NCBI GenBank assembly: GCA_949155905.1
Contig: CASCWU010000009.1
Coordinates: 1 to 58,501 of the forward strand
Origin: an uncultured Lachnospiraceae bacterium
Lineage (GTDB): Bacteria; Bacillota; Clostridia; Lachnospirales; Lachnospiraceae
Direction of reading: 5' to 3'
DNA: 58,501 nt
Below the pieces are notes generated by a model. The model was given only the letters and a program-made list of their open reading frames with translations. It was not told the origin of the DNA and ran no database searches. The first letter of the stretch is position 1, and every line of letters begins with the position of its first letter. This document shows positions 39,933 through 48,931 of the stretch, piece by piece. A program made the translations under genes and the position numbers.

Positions 39933-42137
39933 ATGAAGGATAAGAGCCAGGGAAGTATAAAGCTGGCGGGCTTTCTGGTCGTCTTGGCGTTGACGGTACT
40001 GATGACGCTTGGGGTGTTAGGAGGCTTTGGCAGCGCGGAGGGCATTAAGCTGGGGCTGGATCTGGCAGGCGGTGTCAGCATTACCTACGAGACGGTGAAG
40101 GAGGATCCGACCCAGACGGAGGTAGACGATACGATATATAAAATGCAGCAGCGTGCCGATAATTACAGCACGGAATCTGCCGTATACCAGGAGGGCGACC
40201 GCAGGGTGGTAGTCGATATCCCGGGCGTGCAGGATGCCAACCGGATTTTGGAGGAGCTGGGCAATGCCGGTTCGATTCAGTTTGTTCCGGTAGAGGGCAA
40301 TATGACGATGGGAGAGGACGGCTCCTATACTCTGGATTATACGATAGAAGAGCTGTATGAAAAGGGACAGGTTGTGATCGATGGATCAGATATTACGACG
40401 GCCAGCCCAAAGGCGTATAACGATACGATTGGAGTAGACTACATTGTTATTTTGGAGCTGAATGCGTCCGGCACTACGAAGTTTGCCAAGGCAACGGAGG
40501 AGTATCTGGGACAGGAGATTGCGATTGTATACGACGGCAAGGTAATTTCCTGGCCGACCGTTCAAAACGTGATTTCCGACGGAACGGCTACGATCAGTGG
40601 TCAGAGGGATATGCAGGAGGCGAGCAACTTAGCCTCTACCATCCGGATCGGTGCGCTGCCGTTAGAGCTAAAGGAGGTTCGTTCTAACGTAGTCGGGGCG
40701 AAATTAGGGGAGGAGGCCATTCAGACAAGCCTGCTTGCCGGTGCGGTCGGTTTGATTTTGATTTTCTTATTTATGATCGTATTTTACCGGATTCCGGGGC
40801 TGGCTGCCAGCCTGGCTCTGGTTTTCTACGTGACGTTAGAGCTGATTTTACTAAATTTACTGGACATTACGCTTACCCTTCCGGGTGTGGCAGGTATCGT
40901 CCTTTCTATCGGAATGGCGGTCGATGCGAATGTCATTATTTTTACGAGAATCCGAGAGGAGCTGTTAACCGGAAAGACGGTAGGCTCTTCGATGAAGCTG
41001 GGCTTTTCCAAGGCGCTTTCCGCTATTATTGACGGAAATGTAACAACCTTGATTGCGGCGGCGATTTTGGCAGTATTAGGATCCGGTACAGTAAAGGGCT
41101 TTGCGTATACGCTGGCGCTTGGTATTATTTTATCTATGTTTACCGCGCTCTTTGTAACTAGATTTATTTTAAAGGCGTTTTACCAGCTGGGCTTTGACAA
41201 AGAGAAGTTTTACGGTATTCAGAAGGAGCGAAAGGTCTTTGATTTTATCAAGCTTTCTCCAAAGTGCTATCTGCTTTCCGGGCTGGTGATTGCAGTCGGT
41301 ATTGTGTTCCTCTTTATCAACCGTTCTACGATAGGCTCAGCGTTTCATTATGGCCTGGATTTTAAGGGAGGGACATCGACAGAGGTATTTTTTGACGGCG
41401 ATCTGCCGGGAAATGATGAGATTTCTTCCTTTGTTGCCGGGGTAATCAATGACAATGAGGTAGATGTTGCACCAGTAGTAGGCGATAATGCGGTTATTAT
41501 CAAGACAAAAGAGTTGGATCTGGAAACGAGGACGGCTTTGTCGGAGGCGTTCTCAAGCCAGTATGGGATTGACGGGGAACGGATCACAAACGAGAGCATC
41601 AGTGCGGCAGTCAGTGGAGAGATGAAGCGGGATGCTATGCTGGCCGTCGTGATTGCTACGATTTGTATGCTGATTTATATTTGGATTCGCTTTAAGGATT
41701 TTAGCTTTGGCTCAAGCGCGGTTATCGCTTTGGTGCATGATGTGTTGGTGGTGGTGACGTTGTATGCCGTGATTAAGCTAACAGTTGGTACTACCTTTAT
41801 TGCCTGTATGCTGACGATAGTCGGATATTCGATCAACGCAACGATAGTTATTTTTGACCGTATCCGGGAGAACAAGGCAGAAATGCTCAAAAAGGATACC
41901 CTGGAGGACGTTGTGAATAACAGTATTACACAGACGATCAGCCGGAGCATCAATACTTCGTTGACTACCTTTATTATGGTATTTGTTTTGTATCTGTTCG
42001 GGCTGGATTCCGTGAAGGAATTTGCCCTGCCGTTAATGGTAGGCGTGGTCTGCGGGGCTTATTCGTCTATTTGTATCACGGGCGCTCTGTGGTACCATTT
42101 TAAAGGATTGTTTGGAAAAATGAAAAAGGCGGAATAA
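39933..42137 (+). CDS. secDF: Protein translocase subunit SecDF (fused)
   Basis: A 734-residue fusion of SecD and SecF, the usual Firmicute form of the membrane complex that uses the proton gradient to help pull proteins through SecYEG. The SecD half starts with a membrane segment (about 10-28), then GLDLAGGVSITYE and a periplasmic-type P1 domain, then five helices with GIVLSIGMAVDANVIIFTRIREEL. The SecF half has GLDFKGGTSTEVFFDG and IVGYSINATIVIFDRIREN. The upstream in-frame codons from 39843 lack a ribosome site; ATG 39933 gives the normal short N-terminus. mutY begins four bases after its stop. Confidence 0.95.
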   Translation: MKDKSQGSIKLAGFLVVLALTVLMTLGVLGGFGSAEGIKLGLDLAGGVSITYETVKEDPTQTEVDDTIYKMQQRADNYSTESAVYQEGDRRVVVDIPGVQDANRILEELGNAGSIQFVPVEGNMTMGEDGSYTLDYTIEELYEKGQVVIDGSDITTASPKAYNDTIGVDYIVILELNASGTTKFAKATEEYLGQEIAIVYDGKVISWPTVQNVISDGTATISGQRDMQEASNLASTIRIGALPLELKEVRSNVVGAKLGEEAIQTSLLAGAVGLILIFLFMIVFYRIPGLAASLALVFYVTLELILLNLLDITLTLPGVAGIVLSIGMAVDANVIIFTRIREELLTGKTVGSSMKLGFSKALSAIIDGNVTTLIAAAILAVLGSGTVKGFAYTLALGIILSMFTALFVTRFILKAFYQLGFDKEKFYGIQKERKVFDFIKLSPKCYLLSGLVIAVGIVFLFINRSTIGSAFHYGLDFKGGTSTEVFFDGDLPGNDEISSFVAGVINDNEVDVAPVVGDNAVIIKTKELDLETRTALSEAFSSQYGIDGERITNESISAAVSGEMKRDAMLAVVIATICMLIYIWIRFKDFSFGSSAVIALVHDVLVVVTLYAVIKLTVGTTFIACMLTIVGYSINATIVIFDRIRENKAEMLKKDTLEDVVNNSITQTISRSINTSLTTFIMVFVLYLFGLDSVKEFALPLMVGVVCGAYSSICITGALWYHFKGLFGKMKKAE

Positions 42138-42141
42138 TAAA

Positions 42142-43689
42142 ATGGAGTTGGAAGAAGCAATTCTTTCTGCCTGCAACATGGCACCGGATCTGGTTTTTAT
42201 TGATCCGGTGCTTTTTGCAGAGGAATGGCGGGAGAAAACGGGATTAGGCGGCTGCTTTGCCGACCTGGCAGAGCAGGTGAGAGAACAGAGAAGAGCCGGA
42301 GCCAGGCTGGGGAATACGCCAGAGGAGGAAGGCGGCGAAGCGCTGGCAGAGGAGGTAATTCGTCTGGTATTGCGGAGCGAGGCATTGCTAAAAGGAGTGC
42401 TAGCTTGTGAGATATCAGAGAATCCAGATATCGCAGAGGAAAGTGTGCGAAAAGAGAGGATAGCAGACTCTGTTAGAAAGGGAACGCCAGAGGTTTTGGA
42501 TATGGTCTTGCGTTGCCGCAAAATGGCGCTTCCTTTGATGGAGTGGTTTAAGGACAATGCCAGGATATTGCGGTGGCGCTCTGATCCGCGCCCTTATTAT
42601 GTCTGGATATCGGAAATCATGCTGCAGCAGACAAGGGTGGAGGCGGTAAAGGCTTATTTTGACCGCTTTATAGAAAGTCTGCCGGATATCAAGGCGCTGG
42701 CGGAATGCCCGGAGGAAAAGCTGCTAAAGCTCTGGGAGGGATTAGGATATTATAACCGGGTGCGGAATCTGCAAAAGGCCGCAAGACCGGTAATGGAAGA
42801 ATACGAAGGAAAGCTGCCGGATTCTTATGTGAAGCTGCAAAGGCTTCCAGGGATTGGCAGCTATACCGCAGGGGCGATTGCCAGCATTGCTTATGGAAAG
42901 CCGGCGCCGGCAGTAGACGGAAATGTCCTCCGGGTGTTAAAGAGACTGACCGGAAGCCGGGACGATATCACAAAGCCAGTTGTAAAAAAGGAAGCCGAGC
43001 TGCTGTTTGGCGCGCTGGCAGAATGGGTGGCTCAGACAGGCAGAAGGCCAGGTGACTTAAATCAGGCGTTAATGGAGCTGGGGGCAACGGTGTGCCTGCC
43101 GAATGGGAAGCCGTCCTGTGAGAGCTGCCCGGCAGAAAGCCTGTGCCGCATTGCCAAAGGCGAGGAGTGGAGGGAGATTCCGGTAAAGCCGGTAAAAAAG
43201 AGCCGCAGGATAGAGGAACGGACGGTATTTGTGATTTTACAAAAGGCTGCCAAGGAGAGTAGAACCTCAGATAAGACAGGAACCGAAGAAAGCAAGACAG
43301 AAGATCGGACAAAGGATCGGAAAAAGCTTTTCTTAGAGAACGGAGAGCGGATTGGACTATGCAGGCGTCCGGAAAAGGGGCTTTTGGCCGGACTTTGGGA
43401 GTTGCCGAATTTAGAGGGGAAACTTTCTTTTAAGGAGGCAGAGAAATGTCTGGCAGAGGAGTTTGAACTAGAAGCCGTGGAGTTAGTGGAGCTAGGAGAG
43501 GCAAAGCATATCTTTTCTCATGTGGAATGGAGAATGGTCGGATATGCGGTAAGGATAGCAGAGTGTACGAAGATCCTTCCGCCGATTCAAATGGTGACAG
43601 GAGAAGAGCTGGCAGAGGAATATAGCCTGCCGTCTGCTTTTGAGGCATATCGGCCGGAATTAGAAGCAGAAAGTAAGAGTTCCATATAG
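42142..43689 (+). CDS. mutY: Adenine DNA glycosylase MutY with N-terminal extension
   Basis: A 515-residue protein that removes adenine mispaired with 8-oxoguanine. The core from about residue 125 is standard MutY. E158 in SEIMLQQTRVEAV and D259 in PAVDGNVLRVL are 101 residues apart, as in E. coli. The HhH segment is LPGIGSYTAGAIAS. The iron-sulfur ligands are in CLPNGKPSCESCPAESLC, and a C-terminal NUDIX-like recognition domain carries a charged insertion near 380-395. Residues 1-120 are extra, acidic and helical-looking, with no recognised family. ATG 42502 (residue 121), behind AGAGG, would give a normal 395-residue enzyme and is a credible alternative start. Confidence 0.92.
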   Translation: MELEEAILSACNMAPDLVFIDPVLFAEEWREKTGLGGCFADLAEQVREQRRAGARLGNTPEEEGGEALAEEVIRLVLRSEALLKGVLACEISENPDIAEESVRKERIADSVRKGTPEVLDMVLRCRKMALPLMEWFKDNARILRWRSDPRPYYVWISEIMLQQTRVEAVKAYFDRFIESLPDIKALAECPEEKLLKLWEGLGYYNRVRNLQKAARPVMEEYEGKLPDSYVKLQRLPGIGSYTAGAIASIAYGKPAPAVDGNVLRVLKRLTGSRDDITKPVVKKEAELLFGALAEWVAQTGRRPGDLNQALMELGATVCLPNGKPSCESCPAESLCRIAKGEEWREIPVKPVKKSRRIEERTVFVILQKAAKESRTSDKTGTEESKTEDRTKDRKKLFLENGERIGLCRRPEKGLLAGLWELPNLEGKLSFKEAEKCLAEEFELEAVELVELGEAKHIFSHVEWRMVGYAVRIAECTKILPPIQMVTGEELAEEYSLPSAFEAYRPELEAESKSSI

Positions 43690-43768
43690 CAGAGGCATTT
43701 TGGAGTATGTCAGATTTTTCATACAGATATTCAGACAATACAGGAAAAAGCTTCGAGAAATCAAGGGA

Positions 43769-43903
43769 TTTTTCAACTCCGTTTATGGAGAAAAATGGAG
43801 TTGAAAAAAAGAACATAGTACGTTTCCTTTCACTATGATAAGCTAAGCACAGCTCATAAGTACAACATTCTCCTACTATCGGAGAAAGGATGTTTTGCTT
43901 ATG
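43769..43903 (+). promoter_or_regulatory. Hairpin-rich leader upstream of the first solute-binding protein
   Basis: TTTTTCAACTCC (43769-43780) and GGAGTTGAAAAA (43797-43808) form a perfect 12-bp stem. A second stem joins CATAAG (43855-43860) with CTTATG (43898-43903), with inner AACAT/ATGTT and CTCC/GGAG pairing. A -10-like TATGAT lies between at 43834-43839 without a clear -35. The A/T order of the first stem is opposite to a normal terminator. Confidence 0.55.
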
Positions 43904-43947
43904 TGTTGTTTTATGTCAAAGAATAAAAGGAGAGAGGAGAGTTTATG

Positions 43948-45657
43948 ATGAAAAAACTCAAAAAAGTTCTTGTACTTCTTTTGACGGCAGCATTTCTGTT
44001 ATCTGCACTGGCAGGCTGCGGAAAAAAGAAAAACGAGGAACCGAAAACGGATGACAAGGGCAGCAGCCAGACACAGGGGGAAGACAAAGAGGATACGAAA
44101 GATGACCAGAATACGCCGGATGACAGTCAGGGCGACACACAGACAGCAGGAGCGGATTGGAGCTGGCCTCTTCCAGAGCAAAAGGAGCTTTCTATCTGGC
44201 TAGCGTGGTCTTGTGATTATGCGGATGATCCAAACGAGCTGCGTGCGATCCAGCAGATTGAAGAAAACACCAACGTCCATATCAACTGGGTGACGGTGCT
44301 GGGAGCAGAGGCACAGGAGAAATTTGGTCTTTTGATGGCTTCTGGAGACTACCCGGATATTTTGCGGCAGGCAGATGCTTATTATACGGGTGGTCTGGTA
44401 CAGGCCTGTAACGATGGTCTGATTTATGACCTGACCGAAGCTATACCACAGTATATGCCGACCTATCAGGGTTTGCGGGAATCCAGCGAAAAGCTTTCTA
44501 AGGATACGATAACGGATGATGGACGGATGGTAGGATTGTATACCATTGCCTCCAATAACGGTGTAGTAGAAGGAGAGCGGATTTGGGCTGGTATGTGTCT
44601 CCGTCAGGACTGGTTAGATGAATTAAATATGAAACTTCCGGTGACGATCAGCGACTGGCATGATACCTTAAAGGCTTTTAAAGAGAATTTTAATTGTGAA
44701 GCTCCTCTTCTGACTGGCTCGCAGAACGGATATGATGTGATGCACGATTTCCTTTCTGCCTATGGAGTATTAGGAGAGTTCTACAACGATAACGGAACCG
44801 TAAAGTATGGTCCGTTGGAGGATGGCTATAGGCAATGGGTAGAGCTGTTCCGTGACTGGTATGCAGAAGGCTTGCTGGATCCGAACTTTATCAGTAACGA
44901 TGCCAGCATGATTCCTTCGGCGGAATATATGGGAACCGGACGTGCCGGGGCTTCCTGCAATGTTTGGGGCTTTACCGCGGATATTTTCAAAATCCAGGGC
45001 TATAACGAGGACGAGGATTTCTTTTTAACAGGTGTGCCGACTCCGGTCTTAAACGAAGGAGATCCGAGATATATCGGATTGGCAACGAGCGAGCTGACAA
45101 AGGAAACCCTTTGTATTACAAAGAACTGTAAGGATCTGGAACTGGCCTGCCGGTATCTGGATTATTGGTATGGTGAGGAATGTATGTTCCTGGATTCCCT
45201 TGGAATTGAGGGGGAAAGCTATGTAGCGAACGGAGACGGAACGTATTCCTTTAGCGACACCCTTCATCAGCAGGTAGCAAACGGCGAATATCCAACCTTA
45301 AATGCAGCATTGTCTGTCTGGACGTTGGTTGCAGCGGACTTTGGCCTGTATAACTGGGCGATGTACGATCCGATGTATGCAGGCTTGCGGACACTAGAAG
45401 CCTATGATGCATGGGATCAGTCTACATTTGATCTGATGCTGCCTCCATGTATGACAATGACCGAGGATGAAACGATCAAATACAACAACCTGTATACCAG
45501 CATCAAGACCTTGGTACAGGAAAATACCATCAAATTCATTACCGGTACAAAGCCAATCGAGGAATACGATGAGTTTGTGCAGTCCTTAAAGGATTATGGT
45601 ATTGAGGAATGTATCAGCTATAAACAGGCGGCATTTGATCGCTATAACGCAAGGTAA
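43948..45657 (+). CDS. Extracellular solute-binding lipoprotein (copy 1)
   Basis: A 569-residue ABC-type solute-binding lipoprotein. The signal peptide KKVLVLLLTAAFLLSALAGC has a clear lipobox with C24, followed by an acidic Asp/Gln/Thr linker (about 30-65). The mature domain starts near ELSIWLAWSCDYADDPNEL and includes EENTNVHINWVTVLG, KFGLLMASGDYPDILRQAD and EDETIKYNNLYTSI, like LplA/YtcQ-type binding proteins for oligosaccharides or related solutes. The second of two adjacent ATGs (43948) matches the start of copy 2 and has better ribosome-site spacing. No permease or ATPase gene is adjacent. Copy 2 downstream is a close paralogue. Confidence 0.92.
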   Translation: MKKLKKVLVLLLTAAFLLSALAGCGKKKNEEPKTDDKGSSQTQGEDKEDTKDDQNTPDDSQGDTQTAGADWSWPLPEQKELSIWLAWSCDYADDPNELRAIQQIEENTNVHINWVTVLGAEAQEKFGLLMASGDYPDILRQADAYYTGGLVQACNDGLIYDLTEAIPQYMPTYQGLRESSEKLSKDTITDDGRMVGLYTIASNNGVVEGERIWAGMCLRQDWLDELNMKLPVTISDWHDTLKAFKENFNCEAPLLTGSQNGYDVMHDFLSAYGVLGEFYNDNGTVKYGPLEDGYRQWVELFRDWYAEGLLDPNFISNDASMIPSAEYMGTGRAGASCNVWGFTADIFKIQGYNEDEDFFLTGVPTPVLNEGDPRYIGLATSELTKETLCITKNCKDLELACRYLDYWYGEECMFLDSLGIEGESYVANGDGTYSFSDTLHQQVANGEYPTLNAALSVWTLVAADFGLYNWAMYDPMYAGLRTLEAYDAWDQSTFDLMLPPCMTMTEDETIKYNNLYTSIKTLVQENTIKFITGTKPIEEYDEFVQSLKDYGIEECISYKQAAFDRYNAR

Positions 45658-45689
45658 ACAAACTTGCGCCGCAAGGTAAACTTGTTTTT
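45649..45689 (+). terminator. Repeat-containing hairpin at the end of solute-binding protein copy 1
   Basis: GCAAGGTAAAC, which contains the stop codon, occurs at 45649-45659 and again at 45671-45681. Between them CTTGC-GCC-GCAAG forms a small hairpin, and TTGTTTTT follows. A terminator is likely but the stem is weak. Confidence 0.5.
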
Positions 45690-46115
45690 CTAGTGTGATA
45701 TAGTATGGCATGGAAGGCTGGGGACTGACGGAAGAGGAAACTTGGCTTTCCATGTACCTCCTAATTTTCCCTTTACAAATGCAGAAAGCAAGATCAGGTA
45801 CAACGATATATCTCTTGTTATGTCTGATTTATCACAAGTCTATGTATGAAAATGTAGACGTTTTGAAAAGAAATCCCTAAAATCAACGGTTTTTTAGTAT
45901 CCAGAATTTAGAAAAAATCGGATGGAAAAAATGGACATAGAATCTTTCTTCAAAATGTGATACGGTAGGTACAACGTGAGAGCGGTTCTTCTAGCCTGGA
46001 TTGTGACAGACCAGTGCCTTGCTTTTATGGTAAGGAAGGCGGAGTCGGACGCAGACACAGACAGGAGACAGTTGCTCCCCCGGAATTTAAAATGAAGAAG
46101 GAGAGGAGATTTTTT
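45690..46115 (+). other. Intergenic region between the two solute-binding protein genes
   Basis: About 430 bp without a supported gene. CATGGAAGGC (45709-45718) pairs with GCTTTCCATG (45745-45754), nine of ten positions. The remainder is AT-rich with no confident promoter. The frame open from 46014 is only an upstream extension of copy 2. Confidence 0.45.
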
Positions 46116-47834
46116 ATGAAAAAACTCAGAAAAGTCCTGGCACTTTTGCTGGTCGCTGTTTTCCTGGTATCTGCTCTGGCAGCCTGCGGGAAGAAAGATA
46201 ACAAAGACCAGAAAACCGATGACAAAGGAAGCCAGACACAGGATGACAAAAAGGATGACACAAATGATAAGCAGGATGACAGCAACACCGGAGACGACAG
46301 CCAGGGAGATGATCAGGCTGCCGGAGATGGTTGGAGCTGGCCGCTGCCAGAGAAAAAGGAACTGTCTATCTGGCTTTGGTGGACAAACGAATATGCAAAT
46401 GATCCAAACGAGCTAAAGGGTATTCAGAAAATCGAGGAAAATACCAACGTTCATGTAAACTGGGTGACAGTATTGAATACTGAAGCAAAGGAAAAATTCG
46501 GTTTGCTGATGGCTTCCGGCGATTACCCGGATATTTTAAGAAGTGCTGAAAGCTACTATACCGGCGGTCTGGTTCAGGCCTGCAACGACGGCGTTATCTA
46601 TGATTTGACCGAGTATATTCCGCAATATATGCCGACTTATCAGGCGCTTCGTGCTTCCAGTGAGAAGCTGGAAAAGGATACCGTAACTGATGATGGCCGG
46701 ATGGTAGGTGTTTATACGATTGCTTCCAACAACGGTGTTGTAGAGGGCGAGCGTGTATGGGATGGCTTATGTATTCGTCAGGACTGGCTGGATGCTTTAA
46801 GTCTGCCGACTCCTGTCACCATTCAGGACTGGCATGATGTATTAAAGGCATTTAAGGACAATTATAACTGTGAAGCTCCTCTGTTAATCGGTGCTACCAA
46901 TGGTTATGACGTCTGCCATAACTTCCTTTCTGCCTATGGTGTACTGGGGTCCTTCTATAACGATAACGGAACTGTAAAATATGGTCCGTTGGAGGATGGC
47001 TACAAGCAGTGGGTACAGTTATTCCGTGACTGGTATGCAGAGGGTCTGATCGATCCGAACTTTATCAGCAACGATGCTGCCTTTACTGGATCTGCAGAAT
47101 ATCTGGGAACCGGACGTGCTGGAGCTGCTGCGAATATTTGGGGCTTAACGGCTGATACGTATAAGACACAAGGTTACACGACTGAGGAAGATTACTTCTT
47201 AGCTGGTGTAACTGCTCCTGTCTTAAACGAAGGGGATACCCCACAGATTGGTTATGCTATGAGCGAGCTGACAAAGGAAACTCTGTGTATTACGACAAAT
47301 TGTAAGGATATTGAATTGGCTTGCCGTTATCTGGATTACTGGTATACCGAAGAATGTATGTTCTTGGATTCCCTCGGAATCGAAGGCGAGAGCTATACGG
47401 ATGACGGAGACGGAACCTATTCCTTTACCGATCAGTTAAAGGAACTGGTGACAAACGGAACCTATCCAAGCCTTTCTACCGCAGTAGCTGCTGAGTATAC
47501 GATGAGTACCTCTGACTTTGGTCTTTACAACTGGGCAATGTTCGATCCGATGTACGAGGGGATGAGAACTCTGGAAGCTTACGACGCATGGGATAAGGCA
47601 TCCTATGATCTGATGCTGCCTCCATGTATGACCATGACTGAGGACGAAACCATCAAATACGGCAACCTGTTTACCAGCATCGAGACACTGGTACAGGAAA
47701 ACACCGTGAAGTTTATTACCGGCTCCAAGCCGATGGAAGAGTACGATGCGTTCGTACAGGAGCTGTATAACTATGGTATTGAGGAATGTATCGGTTATAA
47801 GCAGGCTGCATTGGATCGTTATAACGCAAGATAA
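46116..47834 (+). CDS. Extracellular solute-binding lipoprotein (copy 2)
   Basis: A 572-residue lipoprotein strongly similar to copy 1 throughout. The signal peptide LRKVLALLLVAVFLVSALAAC ends in a lipobox with C24, followed by a long Asp/Lys/Gln-rich linker that is more degenerate than the mature domain. Shared blocks include KFGLLMASGDYPDIL, TVTDDGRMVGVYTIASNNGV, LGTGRAGAAANIWG and DLMLPPCMTMTEDETIKYG. ATG 46116 follows AAGGAGAGGAG; earlier in-frame codons from 46014 would bury the signal peptide. It presumably delivers a related but distinct ligand to a permease encoded elsewhere. Confidence 0.93.
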   Translation: MKKLRKVLALLLVAVFLVSALAACGKKDNKDQKTDDKGSQTQDDKKDDTNDKQDDSNTGDDSQGDDQAAGDGWSWPLPEKKELSIWLWWTNEYANDPNELKGIQKIEENTNVHVNWVTVLNTEAKEKFGLLMASGDYPDILRSAESYYTGGLVQACNDGVIYDLTEYIPQYMPTYQALRASSEKLEKDTVTDDGRMVGVYTIASNNGVVEGERVWDGLCIRQDWLDALSLPTPVTIQDWHDVLKAFKDNYNCEAPLLIGATNGYDVCHNFLSAYGVLGSFYNDNGTVKYGPLEDGYKQWVQLFRDWYAEGLIDPNFISNDAAFTGSAEYLGTGRAGAAANIWGLTADTYKTQGYTTEEDYFLAGVTAPVLNEGDTPQIGYAMSELTKETLCITTNCKDIELACRYLDYWYTEECMFLDSLGIEGESYTDDGDGTYSFTDQLKELVTNGTYPSLSTAVAAEYTMSTSDFGLYNWAMFDPMYEGMRTLEAYDAWDKASYDLMLPPCMTMTEDETIKYGNLFTSIETLVQENTVKFITGSKPMEEYDAFVQELYNYGIEECIGYKQAALDRYNAR

Positions 47835-47879
47835 ACTTGCGCAGCAAGATAAACTTATGCCGTGAGGTAAGTTTACACT
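47826..47879 (+). repeat. Three 18-bp tandem repeats over the stop of solute-binding protein copy 2
   Basis: Units GCAAGATAAACTTGCGCA (47826-47843), GCAAGATAAACTTATGCC (47844-47861) and a diverged third (47862-47879). The first contains the last codons and TAA stop. Related repeats end copy 1. Confidence 0.75.
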
Positions 47880-47911
47880 GCGGCAGATAGCATCTGAAAG
47901 GTGAATAAAAG

Positions 47912-47952
47912 AGAGCTGTTAGAAGAAGAAATTTTTCCGGCAGCTCTTTTTT
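47912..47952 (+). terminator. Terminator after solute-binding protein copy 2
   Basis: AGAGCTG (47912-47918) pairs with CAGCTCT (47941-47947), followed by six T residues. Confidence 0.78.
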
Positions 47953-48047
47953 CTTGCTTTTTTCCCGGAATACAGGTATAACTATGATAGATAGGGCTAA
48001 AAGTAAAATAGAATAGCGGAGGAAAGGAAAAGAAGGAGGAATAGACT

Positions 48048-48869
48048 ATGGCGGGCATCAAAATCGGTATGGCGCAAATGCCGGTTCTGTTTGGAAAGGC
48101 AGAGGAGAATCTGGCGACGATGGAGCGTTTTATGAAGCAGGCTGCCGGGGCGGCGGATATCGTAGTATTTCCGGAGTGCTGTGACTTAGGGTGGGGGAAT
48201 GTAGAGGCTCCGGCACTTTGTCAGGAGGTTCCCGGAAGGACGAGCGAGGCATATTGCAGACTGGCAAAGCAATATCATCTGTGGATAGCGGCAGGAATTA
48301 CGGAACGGGCAGGAGAAAAGACGTATAATGCCGCTCTGTTGATATCGGACAGCGGAGAGATTCGTCTGCATCATCGGAAAATCAATGTATTGACCGGGGT
48401 GGAGGACGTCTATGAGATAGGAGATCGGCTGGGAGTGGCAGAGACGCCGTTTGGCCGGGTGGCGTTGGATATCTGTGCAGATAATGCCGGAAGCAGTACG
48501 GTATTGGGAGAGGCGTTCGGCCGGATGGGAGCGGATCTCTTACTTTCTCCAAGTGCCTGGGGCGTTACGCCGGACAGAGATTTAAAACGGGATGTTTATG
48601 GAGCAGAATGGCACCAGCCGTATTCTATGCTCTCCAAAAAATATGGCATGGCCATTGTCGGGGTAAGCAATGTCGGCTATCTGGAAAATGGTACATGGGC
48701 TGGCTGGAGGGCAATCGGGAACTCGATAGCCTACCATGGAACAGGAGAGCTGGCCGCAGTGCTTTCCTGCGGAGAAACGGCAGAAGAGCTTCGGATAGTA
48801 GAGATAAAAACCGTGCCGCATAGCCGAAAAGGAACCGAACTGGCCGCTTACGTCAGCAGTCAGCCATAG
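48048..48869 (+). CDS. Carbon-nitrogen hydrolase (nitrilase superfamily)
   Basis: A 273-residue cytoplasmic amidase-type enzyme. The catalytic triad is visible: E43 in VVFPECCDLG, K111 in HHRKINVL and C143 in ALDICADNAG. The family usually shows CYD after the nucleophile region; ADN here is a variation. Conserved YNAALLIS and SPSAWGV support the superfamily. It cleaves a C-N bond of an unknown amide or nitrile. GGAGG-type site precedes ATG 48048. It lies alone between two terminators. Confidence 0.9.
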   Translation: MAGIKIGMAQMPVLFGKAEENLATMERFMKQAAGAADIVVFPECCDLGWGNVEAPALCQEVPGRTSEAYCRLAKQYHLWIAAGITERAGEKTYNAALLISDSGEIRLHHRKINVLTGVEDVYEIGDRLGVAETPFGRVALDICADNAGSSTVLGEAFGRMGADLLLSPSAWGVTPDRDLKRDVYGAEWHQPYSMLSKKYGMAIVGVSNVGYLENGTWAGWRAIGNSIAYHGTGELAAVLSCGETAEELRIVEIKTVPHSRKGTELAAYVSSQP

Positions 48870-48882
48870 GTTTAAAAAGAAT

Positions 48883-48926
48883 CCCCTCCGGGAAATAGCT
48901 GTTTTACTTTCCCAGAGGGGGTTTTT
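48883..48926 (+). terminator. Terminator between convergent hydrolase and SSB-like genes
   Basis: CCCCTCCGGGAAA (48883-48895) pairs with TTTCCCAGAGGGG (48908-48920) with one mismatch, followed by a T run to 48926. Confidence 0.88.
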
Positions 48927-48931
48927 AGGAT

